DNA of 64,000 nucleotides. Source: Xiphydria camelus. Lineage: Eukaryota; Arthropoda; Insecta; Hymenoptera; Xiphydriidae. The translations under genes were made by a program, and so were the position numbers. Below the pieces are notes generated by a model. That model was given only the letters and a program-made list of their open reading frames with translations. It had not been told where the DNA came from and searched no databases. The first letter of the stretch is position 1, and the number at the start of each line of letters is the position of its first letter. This document shows, piece after piece, positions 43,682 to 53,742 of the stretch. The DNA is taken from positions 20,540,912 to 20,604,911 of the forward strand of contig OY783195.1 of NCBI GenBank assembly GCA_963678675.1. Direction: 5' to 3'.

Positions 43682-44394
43682 ACAAAACGAGTCTGCTAGT
43701 ACTCGAGACACTGATGTGTAAAAATCTCGTGAGCGGTAACTATGGAACGGAAATGTGATTGGGATTTGTGAATATTGGTATCTGTAATCCAAGTAATTTC
43801 AAACAATTTTAAATCTTATAACTGTAGAAAAATATTTTTCATTTTCATTTTCATTTAATAATGCCGCGCTTGATACCATCGGCTTATGATAGCTAAAATA
43901 AATAAGTGAGTCGGAGTAGAGCCGATCGACGAGGAGTTACTCCGACTCACTTACTGTACATGGCGAACACCACTTCCATACAACATTGTTCTGCCAGATA
44001 TTTATTCATCAATTAGTCATTCTAACTTGATGTTTACACATTAATTACAAGTTAGAATGACTAATTGATGTATAAATATCTGGCAGAACAATGTTGTATG
44101 GAAGTGGTGTTCGCCATGTACAGTAAGTGAGTCGGAGTAACTCCTCGTCAATTGGCTCTACTCCGACTCACTTATTTATTTTAGCTATCATAAGCCAATG
44201 GTTTCAAGCGCGGCATTATTAAATGAAAATGAAATGAAAAATATTTTTCTACAGTTATAAGATTTAAAATTGTTTGAAATTACTTCGATTACAGATACCA
44301 ATATTCACAAATCCCAATCACATTTCCGTTCCATAGTTACCGCTCACGAGATGTTTACACATCAGTGTCTCGAGTACTAGCAGACTCGTTTTGT
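43682..44394. mobile_element. 713-bp near-perfect palindrome
   Basis: Arms of ~346 bp with only a handful of mismatches and a ~20-nt centre (gatgtttacacattaattac). The arms include 'aagtgagtcggagta' hairpins nested at ~43905-43955. No coding content. The high arm identity implies a recent origin or gene conversion. Confidence 0.9.
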
Positions 44395-44640
44395 GTTATG
44401 TTACGTGGTTATGTTGACATTCGGTCCGTAACGACGGCCATCTTAGGAAGAACGAAACGCCACCATACGGCGGTGTCCGACGCGAATAAAAATTCCGTAA
44501 GCGTAAGCGAATAGACCAATCAGGATCAAGTATTCCGTTATGGTAAAAACTCACACTCCGGATCCTCACTGTGGCATCACACTAACGTCACTCCGTGACG
44601 CCACCGCGTGACGCTTGGGTGAAAGTCACACTTGGCTATC
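44395..44640. mobile_element. Half of a 'gaccaatcaggatcaagtat' MITE and a CACNGTG-rich end
   Basis: 44505-44545 matches part of the insert at 58010-58090; 44560-44640 is a CACNGTG-type stretch whose CCCCGATAGC terminus is cut by the next element (left piece ends TATC). Confidence 0.6.
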
Positions 44641-47506
44641 TAGGCCAGTCATTAGAGACATAAAAATGGTATTTTGGTGCAAAAGGTCGTGGAGTTTTGA
44701 AACTTGGTAGGAATGTAAACTTGGAGTTCTTTAACATGCACTTAAGTTTGCGACCTCGTGCGACCGCCGCTCGCGCTGCCATCTTTAAAAAATGGTGGCC
44801 AAAATCATTCTTTGGTTTATATCTTGGCTCCTGTAGGTTTTAGAAAAAATATATTTAGAAACAAATTGAAGAGAATAAATTTTGCTACAAAATCGCTATC
44901 TTGAGTTTTTTTTGTTAGACCAATAGTTTCCGAGTTACAGGACCGAACAATAGGGCAAACTATTTTAAATCTAGTAAAAGTGGTAGCATGGTACGTTTTA
45001 CCAATAATCCACAAACTAGTCATAAATAATTATATTATAACTGTTTATACAGTTATAAATACACGTATTCTGTTGTCTATAAATTATTGGTGGTACCTCT
45101 ACTAACCGCTAATTGTTCTAATTCTATTGTTCTAATAAGTATAATATATAGGCCTCGGTTCCATTTGTTACATCGATGCATCGATACATCGACATTTTAA
45201 ACATCGATGAAAAACATTGACTCCTTTATAATAGAAAATAGAAGAGTTTAGCGCAATCCCATTAAGCACAACTGAGCAGCATGTGGATATGCGGCCAACG
45301 CGTTTTACACGTGATCAGAATGATGTGGCAAAGATTGCAGAATGGTTATCGCAACATAATCCGTTTCCGCAAGTCGATAGTTTACTCTCCATCAACAGTG
45401 GTGTCGTTGGTGTTAAAACATTAAACTGCCATATGGCGCAAGAAATTGGTGCATCAGCTATGGCAAAAACTGTGGGGAATAATTTTGGTTCAATAAAATT
45501 TAAATGTAAAGGTGCAGTGCTTTCCTTAGGAGCAGCTAAAGGCAGTATCAAAGTTGGAAATAATCTTATATCCATCAATCCCCTGTTATTATTTTAAAGA
45601 ATCTGTATCGCCAAAAAAAGTAACGAGGAATTAAAAAGTCATTTTCAGTTTGAACTCGCCCCATATTCCCTATCGCTTTTTAATTGAGGATGGCATGTGA
45701 AAGGGCGCGAAATCGTCACTATTTAAGGCATTTTCCCCAGTAAACCAGCCTTTACGACCAGATAACAACATTTTGCATGTTTTTGACGGCGGCAGTTTGT
45801 TGCATCGAGTGGCATGGCAAGGCAATGATTCGTATTAACAAATTTGCATAAACTAAATTCAATATGTCCAAAGGTACTATGGTCATAACGCAGTTGTAGT
45901 TTTTGACGGTTATCCAGCGGATGCAGTTAGCCGCAATACGAAAAGTGCAGAAAGATATCGATGCTCTAGAGCACATGTATCCACCAATATAATTTTCGAC
46001 GAAGCAATGATTCCACCTGTGTTTCGCAAGAAAATTCTTTTCGAGCGATAATAACAAAAGAAATTTAATTTCCATGTTAATTTCAAAGTTTAAAGAACAT
46101 AATTACACAACAAAGCAGGCAGTAGAAGACGCGGATGTGCTCATTATTCAGACAGCCATCGATATGTCATTGTCTTTTGCGCGTATTTTTGTTGTCGGAG
46201 ATGATATCGATTTATTAGTTCTATTAACTGCAAAGGAGAGAGACCAGGAAAACATTTTTTTGTTAAAACAGCGAGAGGTAAAGTTGCAGAAGCGCTTTAT
46301 TCGACGTGGAGCTTAAATTATAAGGAAGCTGTTGTGCAAAGAATATTTTATTTTTACATGCCATTGTGGTTGTGATACCACATTTGCCCTTTTTAACCAA
46401 GGAAAATTAAAGTTCTTCAATCTCCTGGATAGAAACGACTCAATGCTTGAGATTATAGCAATTTTCCAAGAACTCGAACCAGATGCGAATGCTCTCGCTG
46501 CAGCCGGAGAAGCGTTTTTATTAGCACTATATGGCGGATCGTTTGAAAAGGACACATTGGATTCGCTTCGATACCAGCATTTTACAAAGTCTGTGTCCAA
46601 GAACAAATTTAATCTTGCGTCCCTACCACCCACAAGAGATGCTGCAAGACAGCATTGTCTGCGAGTTTATCACCAAGTTGCTATGTGGTGTGGCAGAGAA
46701 AAAGATCCTAAGCAATACGGCTGGCAGAAAACTGAGAACGGGCTCGATGCTGTTCGGGCTACGTCAGAAGCAGCCCCAGACGCCATTTTAAAATCAATAT
46801 CCTGCAAATGTAAAAAAGGTTGTGGAGGAGCGTGCGGATGTCGGAAAACAGGTTTAAAATGCTCAGTGCTGTGTTTGAATTGTAACGGCGAAGCACGTGA
46901 AAACACTCCTAATTTGGTAATTGATTCCGATCCTGAAGACCCAAATGAGGATGATGATGACTTTAATTCGTTGGAGTGGATATTGGAGGAGACAGAAGAC
47001 ATACAAGATTTGATAGATAGTGAACATAATGAGCCAAAAAAACGCGCCGCTCAACTCTATCTCCTGCGTGGTGTGGAAATGAGTTGATAACTTAAGTTAT
47101 TATTATTTTACTGCACTAAGCAACTTTAGGTAGGTTAATTTATGCACATTGTGTAAAAAATAACATGTAAATGCAGGTTATACGGGATTTTTAAAAATTC
47201 ACCCCACTGTTCGGTCCTGTAACTCGGAAACTATTAGCCTGACAAAAAAATTCAAAATGACGATTTTGTAGCAAAATCTCTTTTCTTCAATTTGTTTTCA
47301 AACATATTTTTTCTAAAACCTACAGGAACCGAGATATAAACCAAAAACTAATTTTGGCCGCCATTTATTAAAGATGGCGGCGCGAGCGGCAGTTGCACGA
47401 GGTCACAAACTTAAGTGCATGTTAAGGATCTCCAAGTTTACATTTCTACAAAGTTTTAAAACTCCACGACCTTTTGCAAGCAAAAATGTATCTAATGACT
47501 GGCCTA
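44641..47506 (+). mobile_element. 2.87-kb long-TIR transposon encoding a PIN-like/CXC protein
   Basis: TIRs of about 300 bp (44641-44955 and 47205-47506) start TAGGCCAGTCATTAGA and are flanked by TATC (44637-44640 and 47507-47510), a 4-bp target duplication. The target was the CACTTGGCTATCGGGG end of another element. The single gene between the TIRs runs left to right. The TIRs include the mirrored phrase 'cggtcctgtaactcggaaac'. Confidence 0.85.
45240..47089 (+). pseudogene. Transposon protein with PIN/FEN-like acidic motifs and a CXC cluster (decayed)
   Basis: Read across several frameshifts and stops. Part 1 (45240-45597): QHNPFPQVDSLLSINSGVVG, NCHMAQEIGASAM and VGNNFGSIKFKCK. Part 2 (about 45600-46070, frames mixed) includes VVVFDGYPADAVSRNTKSAE. 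Part 3 (46074-46316): KQAVEDADVLIIQTAID and VVGDDIDLLVLL. Part 4 (46332-47087, 251 residues): HCGCDTTFALFNQGKLKFFN, FNLASLPPTRDAARQHCLRV, and a tesmin-like cysteine cluster CKCKKGCGGACGCRKTGLKC followed by SVLCLNCNG, then an acidic tail. The spaced acids (FDGY, EDAD, GDDID) resemble metal-binding sites of PIN/FEN-type nucleases; that is inference. Related uncharacterised proteins are, from memory, common in arthropod and cnidarian genomes. No DDE, Rep or tyrosine-recombinase motif is visible. Confidence 0.75.
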
Positions 47507-47784
47507 TATCGGGGATGGGATCGAGTTTTTCGTTCTCTACTTATTTATCCGCCGGTAGATACAAGGCCCTTCCCAGGTAGCACATCAACGTCGAAATGAC
47601 GTTTTTTGAAGGTCGGTTCTGACGTTAGATGACGAAAAATATGACGTCATTTTAACGTCGCAAAGACGGCTTAATTGCACATCCACACGACGTCAGAAAA
47701 ATCACGTCATAATGACGTTCTACCGGACGTTCTGATGACGTAAAAAATAACGGTTCTAAAAGGTTAGGTCTGACGTATATCTTT

Positions 47785-47862
47785 TCATCGTGAGCAGTCA
47801 CCCATCCAACTAGTGTCCGCACCTTTCGCTGCTTAACTTCGTTGATCGGTCGGTGTCCTCGA
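47785..47862 (-). rRNA. 5S rRNA-like fragment (pseudogene or 5S-derived SINE piece)
   Basis: On the minus strand: CCGATCAACGAAGTTAAGCA, then GGTGCGGACACTAGTTGGAT and GGGTGACTGC. These align in order with the 5S internal promoter: A box (AAGTTAAGCAGC), intermediate element (GGTGCGG) and C box (TTGGATGGGTGAC). The 5' ~35 nt and the 3' end of 5S are missing, so no functional rRNA is expected, but the Pol III promoter may survive. Confidence 0.75.
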
Positions 47863-48048
47863 GTCCTCATCTGCTGCACGCTCTTGTGGTTAAGAATATT
47901 ATTACTATTGGTGTTCATATGAAGTTTGATGAATAAATGTATATTGCTTTTCCTGTCAATAAGAGAGAGCTTGAATAAATAAGATTTTATAATTGTATTA
48001 TTCTTTTCTCAACATTTTTCTAAATTTATGATTGTCTTTTGATAAATA

Positions 48049-48100
48049 TTCTTGCATAGACGCAAATTGATATTAATATCAATTTGCGTCTATGCAAGAA
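48049..48100. repeat. 52-bp perfect palindrome
   Basis: TTCTTGCATAGACGCAAATT-GATATT and its exact complement with no spacer, followed by an (AAATA)n tract. Confidence 0.9.
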
Positions 48101-48943
48101 ATAAATAATAAATAAATAAATATAAATAAATAAATAAATAATTATATGAATGTTTATTCATCCTACATTAATTGATTGTCTTTCATTTACTTTAATAATC
48201 TGTGCTTTTTAATAAACAGTATAGTTTATAACTTGCTCAACATACTCTGGAGACTCGAAATGAAATAATTTATTGAATTAATAATTGAACAGATTACAAT
48301 TTTTGTCCATTTATTCACAAATAAATTTTCAAGTCGCTATACGTATATGCAGGAGACCGAAATTTATCTAACAAGGAAACGTTTCGAGGCCGCCGCTTCC
48401 GATCTTGATGAAACTTCGTAAATTTAAAGTTTATCGAAAAATAAGAGACCCCTATTTTTTTATAGCGGCCCAATTTTGGTTTAAGGGGGTGAAATGGACC
48501 CCTGAATTTTCACCCCCTTCCAGCTATCTCCGAAACGAAGCGAGATAGATGAAAACTTTCAATGTACGTTTTGTTTGGTTTTTTTAGTACAATAAAATCC
48601 CCTAAACAGATTTTGAAAAAAAGCATTATTTTTCAAAAAAAAATTTTTTTATCTAATTTTTCGAAATTTCGGTTTAGTCATGTGGACAAAAATTTAGGAA
48701 ATTTTATTACAAATTCAACCATGTATGACATGATATATTTCCCTCCTACAGTTTTGCAAATTTCTAACTTTTATGTCTGATAATGAGCGGGCTACCAATG
48801 GCAGTGACGGGATAGGTCGGGGGTTATTACTTCTATGAATTTTAATGCCACTTTTCTTTTATTTAATAAAGTTCAACTTCTATGGCTCATAATTATGACA
48901 ATAATGGTATTCCGTGAAAAAATGTTTTATACAAAGTTTTTTC

Positions 48944-49324
48944 TTACACCAAGCACACGTAATAACGGCAATATCGCCACATTATGTGGCATCGTGGTTC
49001 CGAGTCCTGTGCAAAACAAAATTCTACAGGATGTTCAAATTCAGGAGGTCTCCTGAATATATATCCACTCTTGAACCACGAATATTTAATAAAGTTAGTA
49101 AACCGTGGTGAAGAAAACTGATTATGAGTAAGAGATTGAAGTTTTAAAATATTATCTCTCGAATGAAGGTTAATATCGTAATTGAAAAGAGTTACAATAT
49201 CTGAAAACCTCCTTACAAAATTCTTCCACATTCGAAATCCGTATACGTCTAGCGGTTGAATCAGTCCGGTGGTGCCTTGTGGAATCGTCATTAATATTAT
49301 TGTCTTGTCTTCTGGTGTAGCTTC
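48944..49324 (-). pseudogene. Pogo-like transposase, C-terminal part in the left arm
   Basis: Same frame after the TGA: TIPQGTTGLIQPLDVYGFRM with the third catalytic Asp in QPLD, then WKNFVRRFSDIV, YIFRRPPEFEHPVEFCF. An extra T at about 48982 shifts the frame inside CHIC, so the C-terminal Cys cluster is lost here, although it is intact in the other arm. Confidence 0.85.
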
Positions 49325-50494
49325 TCAAACACTTCGCTCACATTGTCCACTCCAAGAGTCCAGCAGTAAGACGCTTGTAGATCCAGTGTTAGGGAAGTAA
49401 ACTTCTTGCAGCCATGTTTTCATGAGATCGGTTGTAAGTTTCCCAGATTTGGAAGCCATGAAGTATACATTTGGCGGCCTAAACACGGTTTGTTGCACTC
49501 GTTCTCCCAATTGCCCACTAGCCTCTTTTAATACCACATAAAGAGGCGACAGTAGTTTTCCATCAGCAGATATGGTGGGTTGTATAGTATAGCTGTGGGT
49601 TGTAGAAGATATTGATTGTACCACAGCTTCAATTTTTTTTTGCCCCGATGTAGCTAAAGTTCGGCCAGAATGTATTTCTAAATTAAATCCACTCTGATCA
49701 GAGTTAAATACATTTTGTGGTCCATATTGTGTAATGAGTGGCTTCACTTGTTCTACGAAGGCATGGCTTCGTACTTTCAAACTTTCCTCACCCTCAACGT
49801 TTTTTCTCGTTACAAACTTTGTGATCTTTCGAGAGACAATTCTATATGCTTTCTTGAATGACCTCAACCATGTTTGACTTGCTTTGAAGGTTGGAAGATT
49901 CTCTACTTCTTTTGCTTGTAAAGCCCATCGTTTAAGGTCTACATCATGTACTATTATTTTCGATCTACTAGCTTCTACAAATTTATCAAAAGTATATTTC
50001 GCTATGCGTATTAATTTATCATTTTGAGTACCCCCCTGTCCTACTTGCGCAGCCCATCTTCGTAATTGTCTATCAGATTTCACTTTTTTAAACTGATGTT
50101 GAACTGCTGCTACGGTTCGACGTCTTTTCTTCCCACTGTTCCAGTAATCTATGGCACTTTGTTTATATTCAAAGCTAACCGCTTCTTCATCGGGTGTACA
50201 GGGATATGGTTCTGGAGGTATAGAGGTTTCTACGTGAGGAACATCCTCGACATCCGATTCCAGCCAGTCAGTATTAACAGCGTGCATTTCACTATCCTCG
50301 ATTGAATCTTCCAATTCCAATTTATTTTCATGTTCGACTCGAAATGATGAATCCTCCATGCTACGTATAATAATATTTTGTAATAAATCTTTCAATTGCA
50401 TTTCTGCACTATTCATTGGAGTTTCTCTTCCATTTGGTACACTGAAAACGGCCACCAATAAAGTTAACACATTGATCGGATCTATAATTGCCAT
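49325..50494 (-). pseudogene. Pogo-like transposase, N-terminal 389 codons to a premature TGA
   Basis: The first in-frame ATG after the TATA box is at 50494 (MAIIDPINVLTLLVAVFSVP). An acidic N-terminal region leads to a Psq/CENP-B-type DNA-binding region (YKQSAIDYWNSGKKRRRTVA, then SDRQLRRWAAQ and TWLRSFKKAYRIVSRKITKF). The DDE domain shows the first Asp in VFNSDQSGFNLEI and the second in SVLLLDSWSGQC. A TGA at 49325-49327 interrupts the frame, which continues unchanged into the left arm. Apart from that stop and one indel in the arm the gene looks intact, so the element is young. Family assignment (DDE_1, pogo/Tigger/CENP-B) rests on these motifs. Confidence 0.85.
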
Positions 50495-50532
50495 AATAAT
50501 AATATGAACTGCTGTGCACCATAGAAACTGAA

Positions 50533-50580
50533 TATTCAGACTAAAAAGCTTTCTCTTTCGCTTCCTTATATATAATGAAG
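50533..50580 (-). promoter_or_regulatory. Transposase promoter
   Basis: TATATATAA on the minus strand at about 50567-50575, with an ATTCAGTTT initiator-like site downstream near 50530. The start codon follows at 50494. Confidence 0.5.
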
Positions 50581-50822
50581 TCGCCTCACAAGAACGAAAC
50601 AGACTGGAGAGGGTGGGAGGTCCGACTTCCCAAAAAGGGGCCATCATCCTCGGAGTCCGCGTACGAAACTCGAGAGCGCGTACGAAAATATTTTTACATG
50701 GGCACAGAGCCAACTAATAATAAAGCTTGTCCAAAGAACTAAACTCCCTCTTTCGCATCACCGGGGCCATATAAGGCAACCCTACAAATAACAGGAATGT
50801 TGTTTACGGCATTTTCGAGGAG

Positions 50823-50857
50823 TATATATACAGGGCCGAGAAGCAAAGAGCTTCAGT
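50823..50857 (+). promoter_or_regulatory. Promoter of the divergent small gene
   Basis: TATATATA at 50823 and initiator TTCAGTTT at 50852-50859, about 30 bp apart, the normal TATA-to-start spacing. It lies ~250 bp from the transposase promoter, back to back. Confidence 0.6.
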
Positions 50858-50885
50858 TTCATTGGCTGCGTCTATCATTCAAGTG

Positions 50886-51110
50886 ATGGGTTCAAACGAG
50901 TTACCGACTTTTGAGAAGATCGTGGAGGATCTTAAAAATGGGCACATACCATTGCCGTCTCCCGGGAAATCGCTGGATCTGACATTCCGCACAACAGGAC
51001 CATCCATGGCCGAAGTAGAACGAGAGCTGCAAGAATGTGAGGAGTACTGGAGGAAACAGTACGCGAAGAAGAAAAGTAAAGAAAAAAATGATTCCAACAA
51101 AAAACTGTAA
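50886..51110 (+). CDS. Transposon-encoded small protein, 74 residues, function unknown
   Basis: Starts at the first ATG after a good TATA/initiator pair (MGSNELPTFEKIVEDLKNGH) and ends with TAA at 51108. It continues IPLPSPGKSLDLTFRTTGP, then a charged helix AEVERELQECEEYWRKQYAK and a lysine-rich tail that may be a nuclear signal or DNA/RNA contact. Two AATAAA-like sites follow at 51176-51186. The frame is intact while the neighbouring transposase is broken by one stop. I do not recognise the family. It is transcribed divergently from the transposase, so co-expression is likely; a regulatory or accessory role in transposition is a guess. Confidence 0.6.
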   Translation: MGSNELPTFEKIVEDLKNGHIPLPSPGKSLDLTFRTTGPSMAEVERELQECEEYWRKQYAKKKSKEKNDSNKKL

Positions 51111-51249
51111 AAATTCAGACAATTTTATCTAACCTGTGAGTGAATTATTAGTTACTTACACACAAACAGAAAATAATATAAATAAATTAACGGTCGGATT
51201 TATTAATAAGATTTCTGAACAATTTTTGTCCATTTTATTTTGATAATAT

Positions 51250-51625
51250 TCCGCTAGACGTATACGGCTTTCGAATGTGGAAGAATTTTGTAAGGAGGTT
51301 TTCAGATATTGTAACTCTTTTCAATTACGATATTAACCTTCATTCGAGAGATAATATTTTAAAACTTCAATCTCTTACTCATAATCAGTTTTCTTCACCA
51401 CGGTTTACTAACTTTATTAAATATTCGTGGTTCAAGAGTGGATATATATTCAGGAGACCTCCTGAATTTGAACATCCTGTAGAATTTTGTTTTGCACAGG
51501 ACTCGGAACCACGATGCCACATATGTGGCGATATTGCCGTTATAACGTGTGCTTGGTGTAAGAAACAACTTTTTATAAAACATTTTTTCACGGAATACCA
51601 TTATTGTCATAATTATGAGCCATAG
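51250..51625 (+). pseudogene. Orphan copy of the transposase C-terminus in the right arm
   Basis: Open from the arm border: YGFRMWKNFVRRFSDIVTLF through YIFRRPPEFEHPVEFCF and an intact Cys/His cluster CHICGDIAVITCAWC, then KHFFTEYHYCHNYEP and stop. The pattern CX2C-X8-CX2C plus distal His and Cys suggests a zinc-binding C-terminus. It has no start codon or promoter of its own and exists because the arm was duplicated. Confidence 0.85.
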
Positions 51626-52339
51626 AAGTTGAACTTTATTAAATAAAAGAAAAGTGGCGTTAAAATACATAGAAGTAATAACCCCCGACCTATCCCGTCA
51701 CTGCCATTGGTAGCCCGCTCATTATCAGACATAAAAGTTAGAAATTTGCAAAACTGTAGGAGGGAAATATATCATGTCATACATGGTTGAATTTGTAATA
51801 AAATTTCCTAAATTTTTGTCCACATGACTAAACCGAAATTTCGAAAAATTAGATAAAAAAATTTTTTTTTTTTGAAAAATAATGCTTTTTTTCAAAATCT
51901 GTTTAGGGGATTTTATTATACTAAAAAAACCAAACAAAACGTACATTGAAAGTTTTCATCTATCTCGCTTCGTTTCGGAGATAGCTCGAAGGGGGTGAAA
52001 ATTCAGGGGTCCATTTCACCCCCTTAAACCAAAATTGGGCCGCTATAAAAAAATAGGGGTCTCTTATTTTTCGATAAACTTTAAATTTACGAAGTTTCAT
52101 CAAGATCGGAAGCGGCGGCCTCGAAACGTTTCCTTGTAAGTCTCGTTCGTCATTAAAAATGACGGAAAAGTTCCGTCAAAAAGACGTTGAATTTTGACGT
52201 CTAAGGTACGTCGTAAATATGACGTCCCTGTGACGTTAATGTTACGACAATTGACGTCTGAAACCGTATACTGACCAAAAAATGACGTCTGAGACGTTAT
52301 TCTAACGTTAGTGTGCTACCTGGGTTGTTAGCCGGTAAA

Positions 52340-52735
52340 TTCAAACTTATGACAATATGTCAAAAGTGGTGAGACATATAATAAACCGGAGGAAATTTCG
52401 AAGCGATGTATTACGGATCGATCCTCAGTCGCGATCATACTTATAATCAAACAGCGCGAGTCGAAAAAATTATTTAAACAATAAACTTAGGTGAATATTT
52501 CAGAAATGGTGAGAGATACTCGTACGTTGAATCGGAGAAAATTTCGATGTTTCATCTAGAGGATTGAACTTTTAGCTATAATGGTATTACCACACATAGC
52601 GAATCGATAAATTATTTAACAATAAACCTTTGCAAATATCTTGGACAGCATCACCGAATGAAACGAACTGATAATTATTTAAACAATCAAATTTTGCAAA
52701 TATCTCGGACACGGTAGGAAATACGGTGAAACGAA
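52340..52735. repeat. Degenerate ~130-bp repeat
   Basis: 'attatttaaacaataaactt' with 'gcaaatatct' and 'gaaatttcgatg' recur three times with drift. No gene. Confidence 0.45.
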
Positions 52736-52839
52736 GAATAGTTTGGAAACTGCGGGAAATGCGAGGAAATGGAGAAAATGCTTACTGCCTTACTGTTACT
52801 GTTTACGTTTTCTCACGTGTGATGGCCTTATGGGTTGGC

Positions 52840-52965
52840 GAGGTATTTATGACTGTGATACTATGGTACCGTTGTGTCGAATTCCGTTTATCGCGAGACG
52901 GAACAGCGACCGATTAGGGACGCTATACAAGAATGCGATATCATGCGGTACAATTCGACACTAGA
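52840..52965. mobile_element. Fragment of the 29.4-kb foldback family
   Basis: 'atttatgactgtgatactat' and 'gtgtcgaattccgtttatcg' match the centre of 29343-29693. Confidence 0.65.
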
Positions 52966-53334
52966 CAAAATGGCCGCTGCAAGGGTATTGTTGACATCTG
53001 TGTATGTTGAACAGGTATGTGTCAAAAAAATACTGACCTTCTACTACATTTCGAGACTCTGGTGTGCCTTTTGCAAATGTGAGAAGATCTTTTAATAAAA
53101 GTGTTAACATTGTTTATCACGTGTCGATCGGTTTTACAACGAAATCTTCATTTTTTCAAACAGTGCGCTATTTCGGTTACCCTTGCACCGACCATATTGG
53201 CTTAACCGCAGCGCCGCCACCGGTAAATAGCGTGCCCAATAGCAGAGTTAAGAGAGAATAAACTTAATGCGCTTTGAATTAGACAAGTTAGTTAATACTT
53301 GTAAATTAGTAAATTAGTGTAGAAATTTTAATTT

Positions 53335-53420
53335 TACTGCTATAAAATCTAGTAACCCTTGAATGTTATACGGGCTTTAGATGAAGTCTAGTTGCATAGG
53401 CGACACTATCACAATAGGAA
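53335..53420. repeat. Inverted match to 40485-40575
   Basis: 'tataaaatctagtaaccctt', 'gaatgttatacggg' and 'ctagttgcat' are the complement, in order, of the sequence just left of the 869-bp-arm palindrome. This suggests both places carry the same larger repeat. Confidence 0.6.
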
Positions 53421-53574
53421 CGCACGTTTATCCACCTCCAGTCCAATACGATGTCCGTTCGCAGTCGGCACAAACATTTGTGTGTGTGTGGCAAGCGTAT
53501 AAATCACGTACAAACGCTTCGCAAGCTTCCGCAAACTTCCTTTGATTTATGCCAAAAACCGACACGGCTAGCAA

Positions 53575-53660
53575 GCCTACGCAAGTGTTTGCCAACCACA
53601 CACCCACACAACACACACACGCCAACACACACACACACACACACACACCACTACACACGC
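53575..53660. repeat. (CA)n-rich tract
   Basis: Interrupted CACACA runs; 'gcaagcctacgcaagtg' words on the left. Frames here are by-products. Confidence 0.85.
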
Positions 53661-53742
53661 TACACAAGCCAAGCCAAATACCCTATTGACACGTTTGAAT
53701 TTGTGATGGCTTGCCGAGGCTTGGCAAGCGGGTAAAGCCGGC

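Larger units (their letters stand above)
48372..52136. mobile_element. 3.77-kb pogo/CENP-B-like transposon with ~885-bp terminal arms
   Basis: Ends CAAGGAAACGTTTCGAGGCC and complement; TAA on each side (TA or TAA target). The arms 48372-49254 and 51250-52136 are nearly identical. The centre (49255-51249) holds the transposase 5' part (minus) and a divergent small gene (plus) with a shared upstream region. The left arm completes the transposase, so the right arm carries an orphan copy of its C-terminal half. Confidence 0.85.
47572..52325. mobile_element. Outer element with CCCAGGTAGCACA ends and TGACGT-rich subterminal arrays
   Basis: The ends CCCAGGTAGCACA and TGTGCTACCTGGG face each other; the subterminal regions 47590-47780 and 52165-52310 are studded with GACGT words on both strands. 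Without the pogo-like element nested in it (48372-52136) it would be ~990 bp. Flanks share only TT, so the target duplication is unclear. It has no own transposase. Confidence 0.7.

Noticed and set aside
53428..53735. Cys/Val- or Thr/His-rich frames
   Set aside because: Translations of the (CA)n tract.
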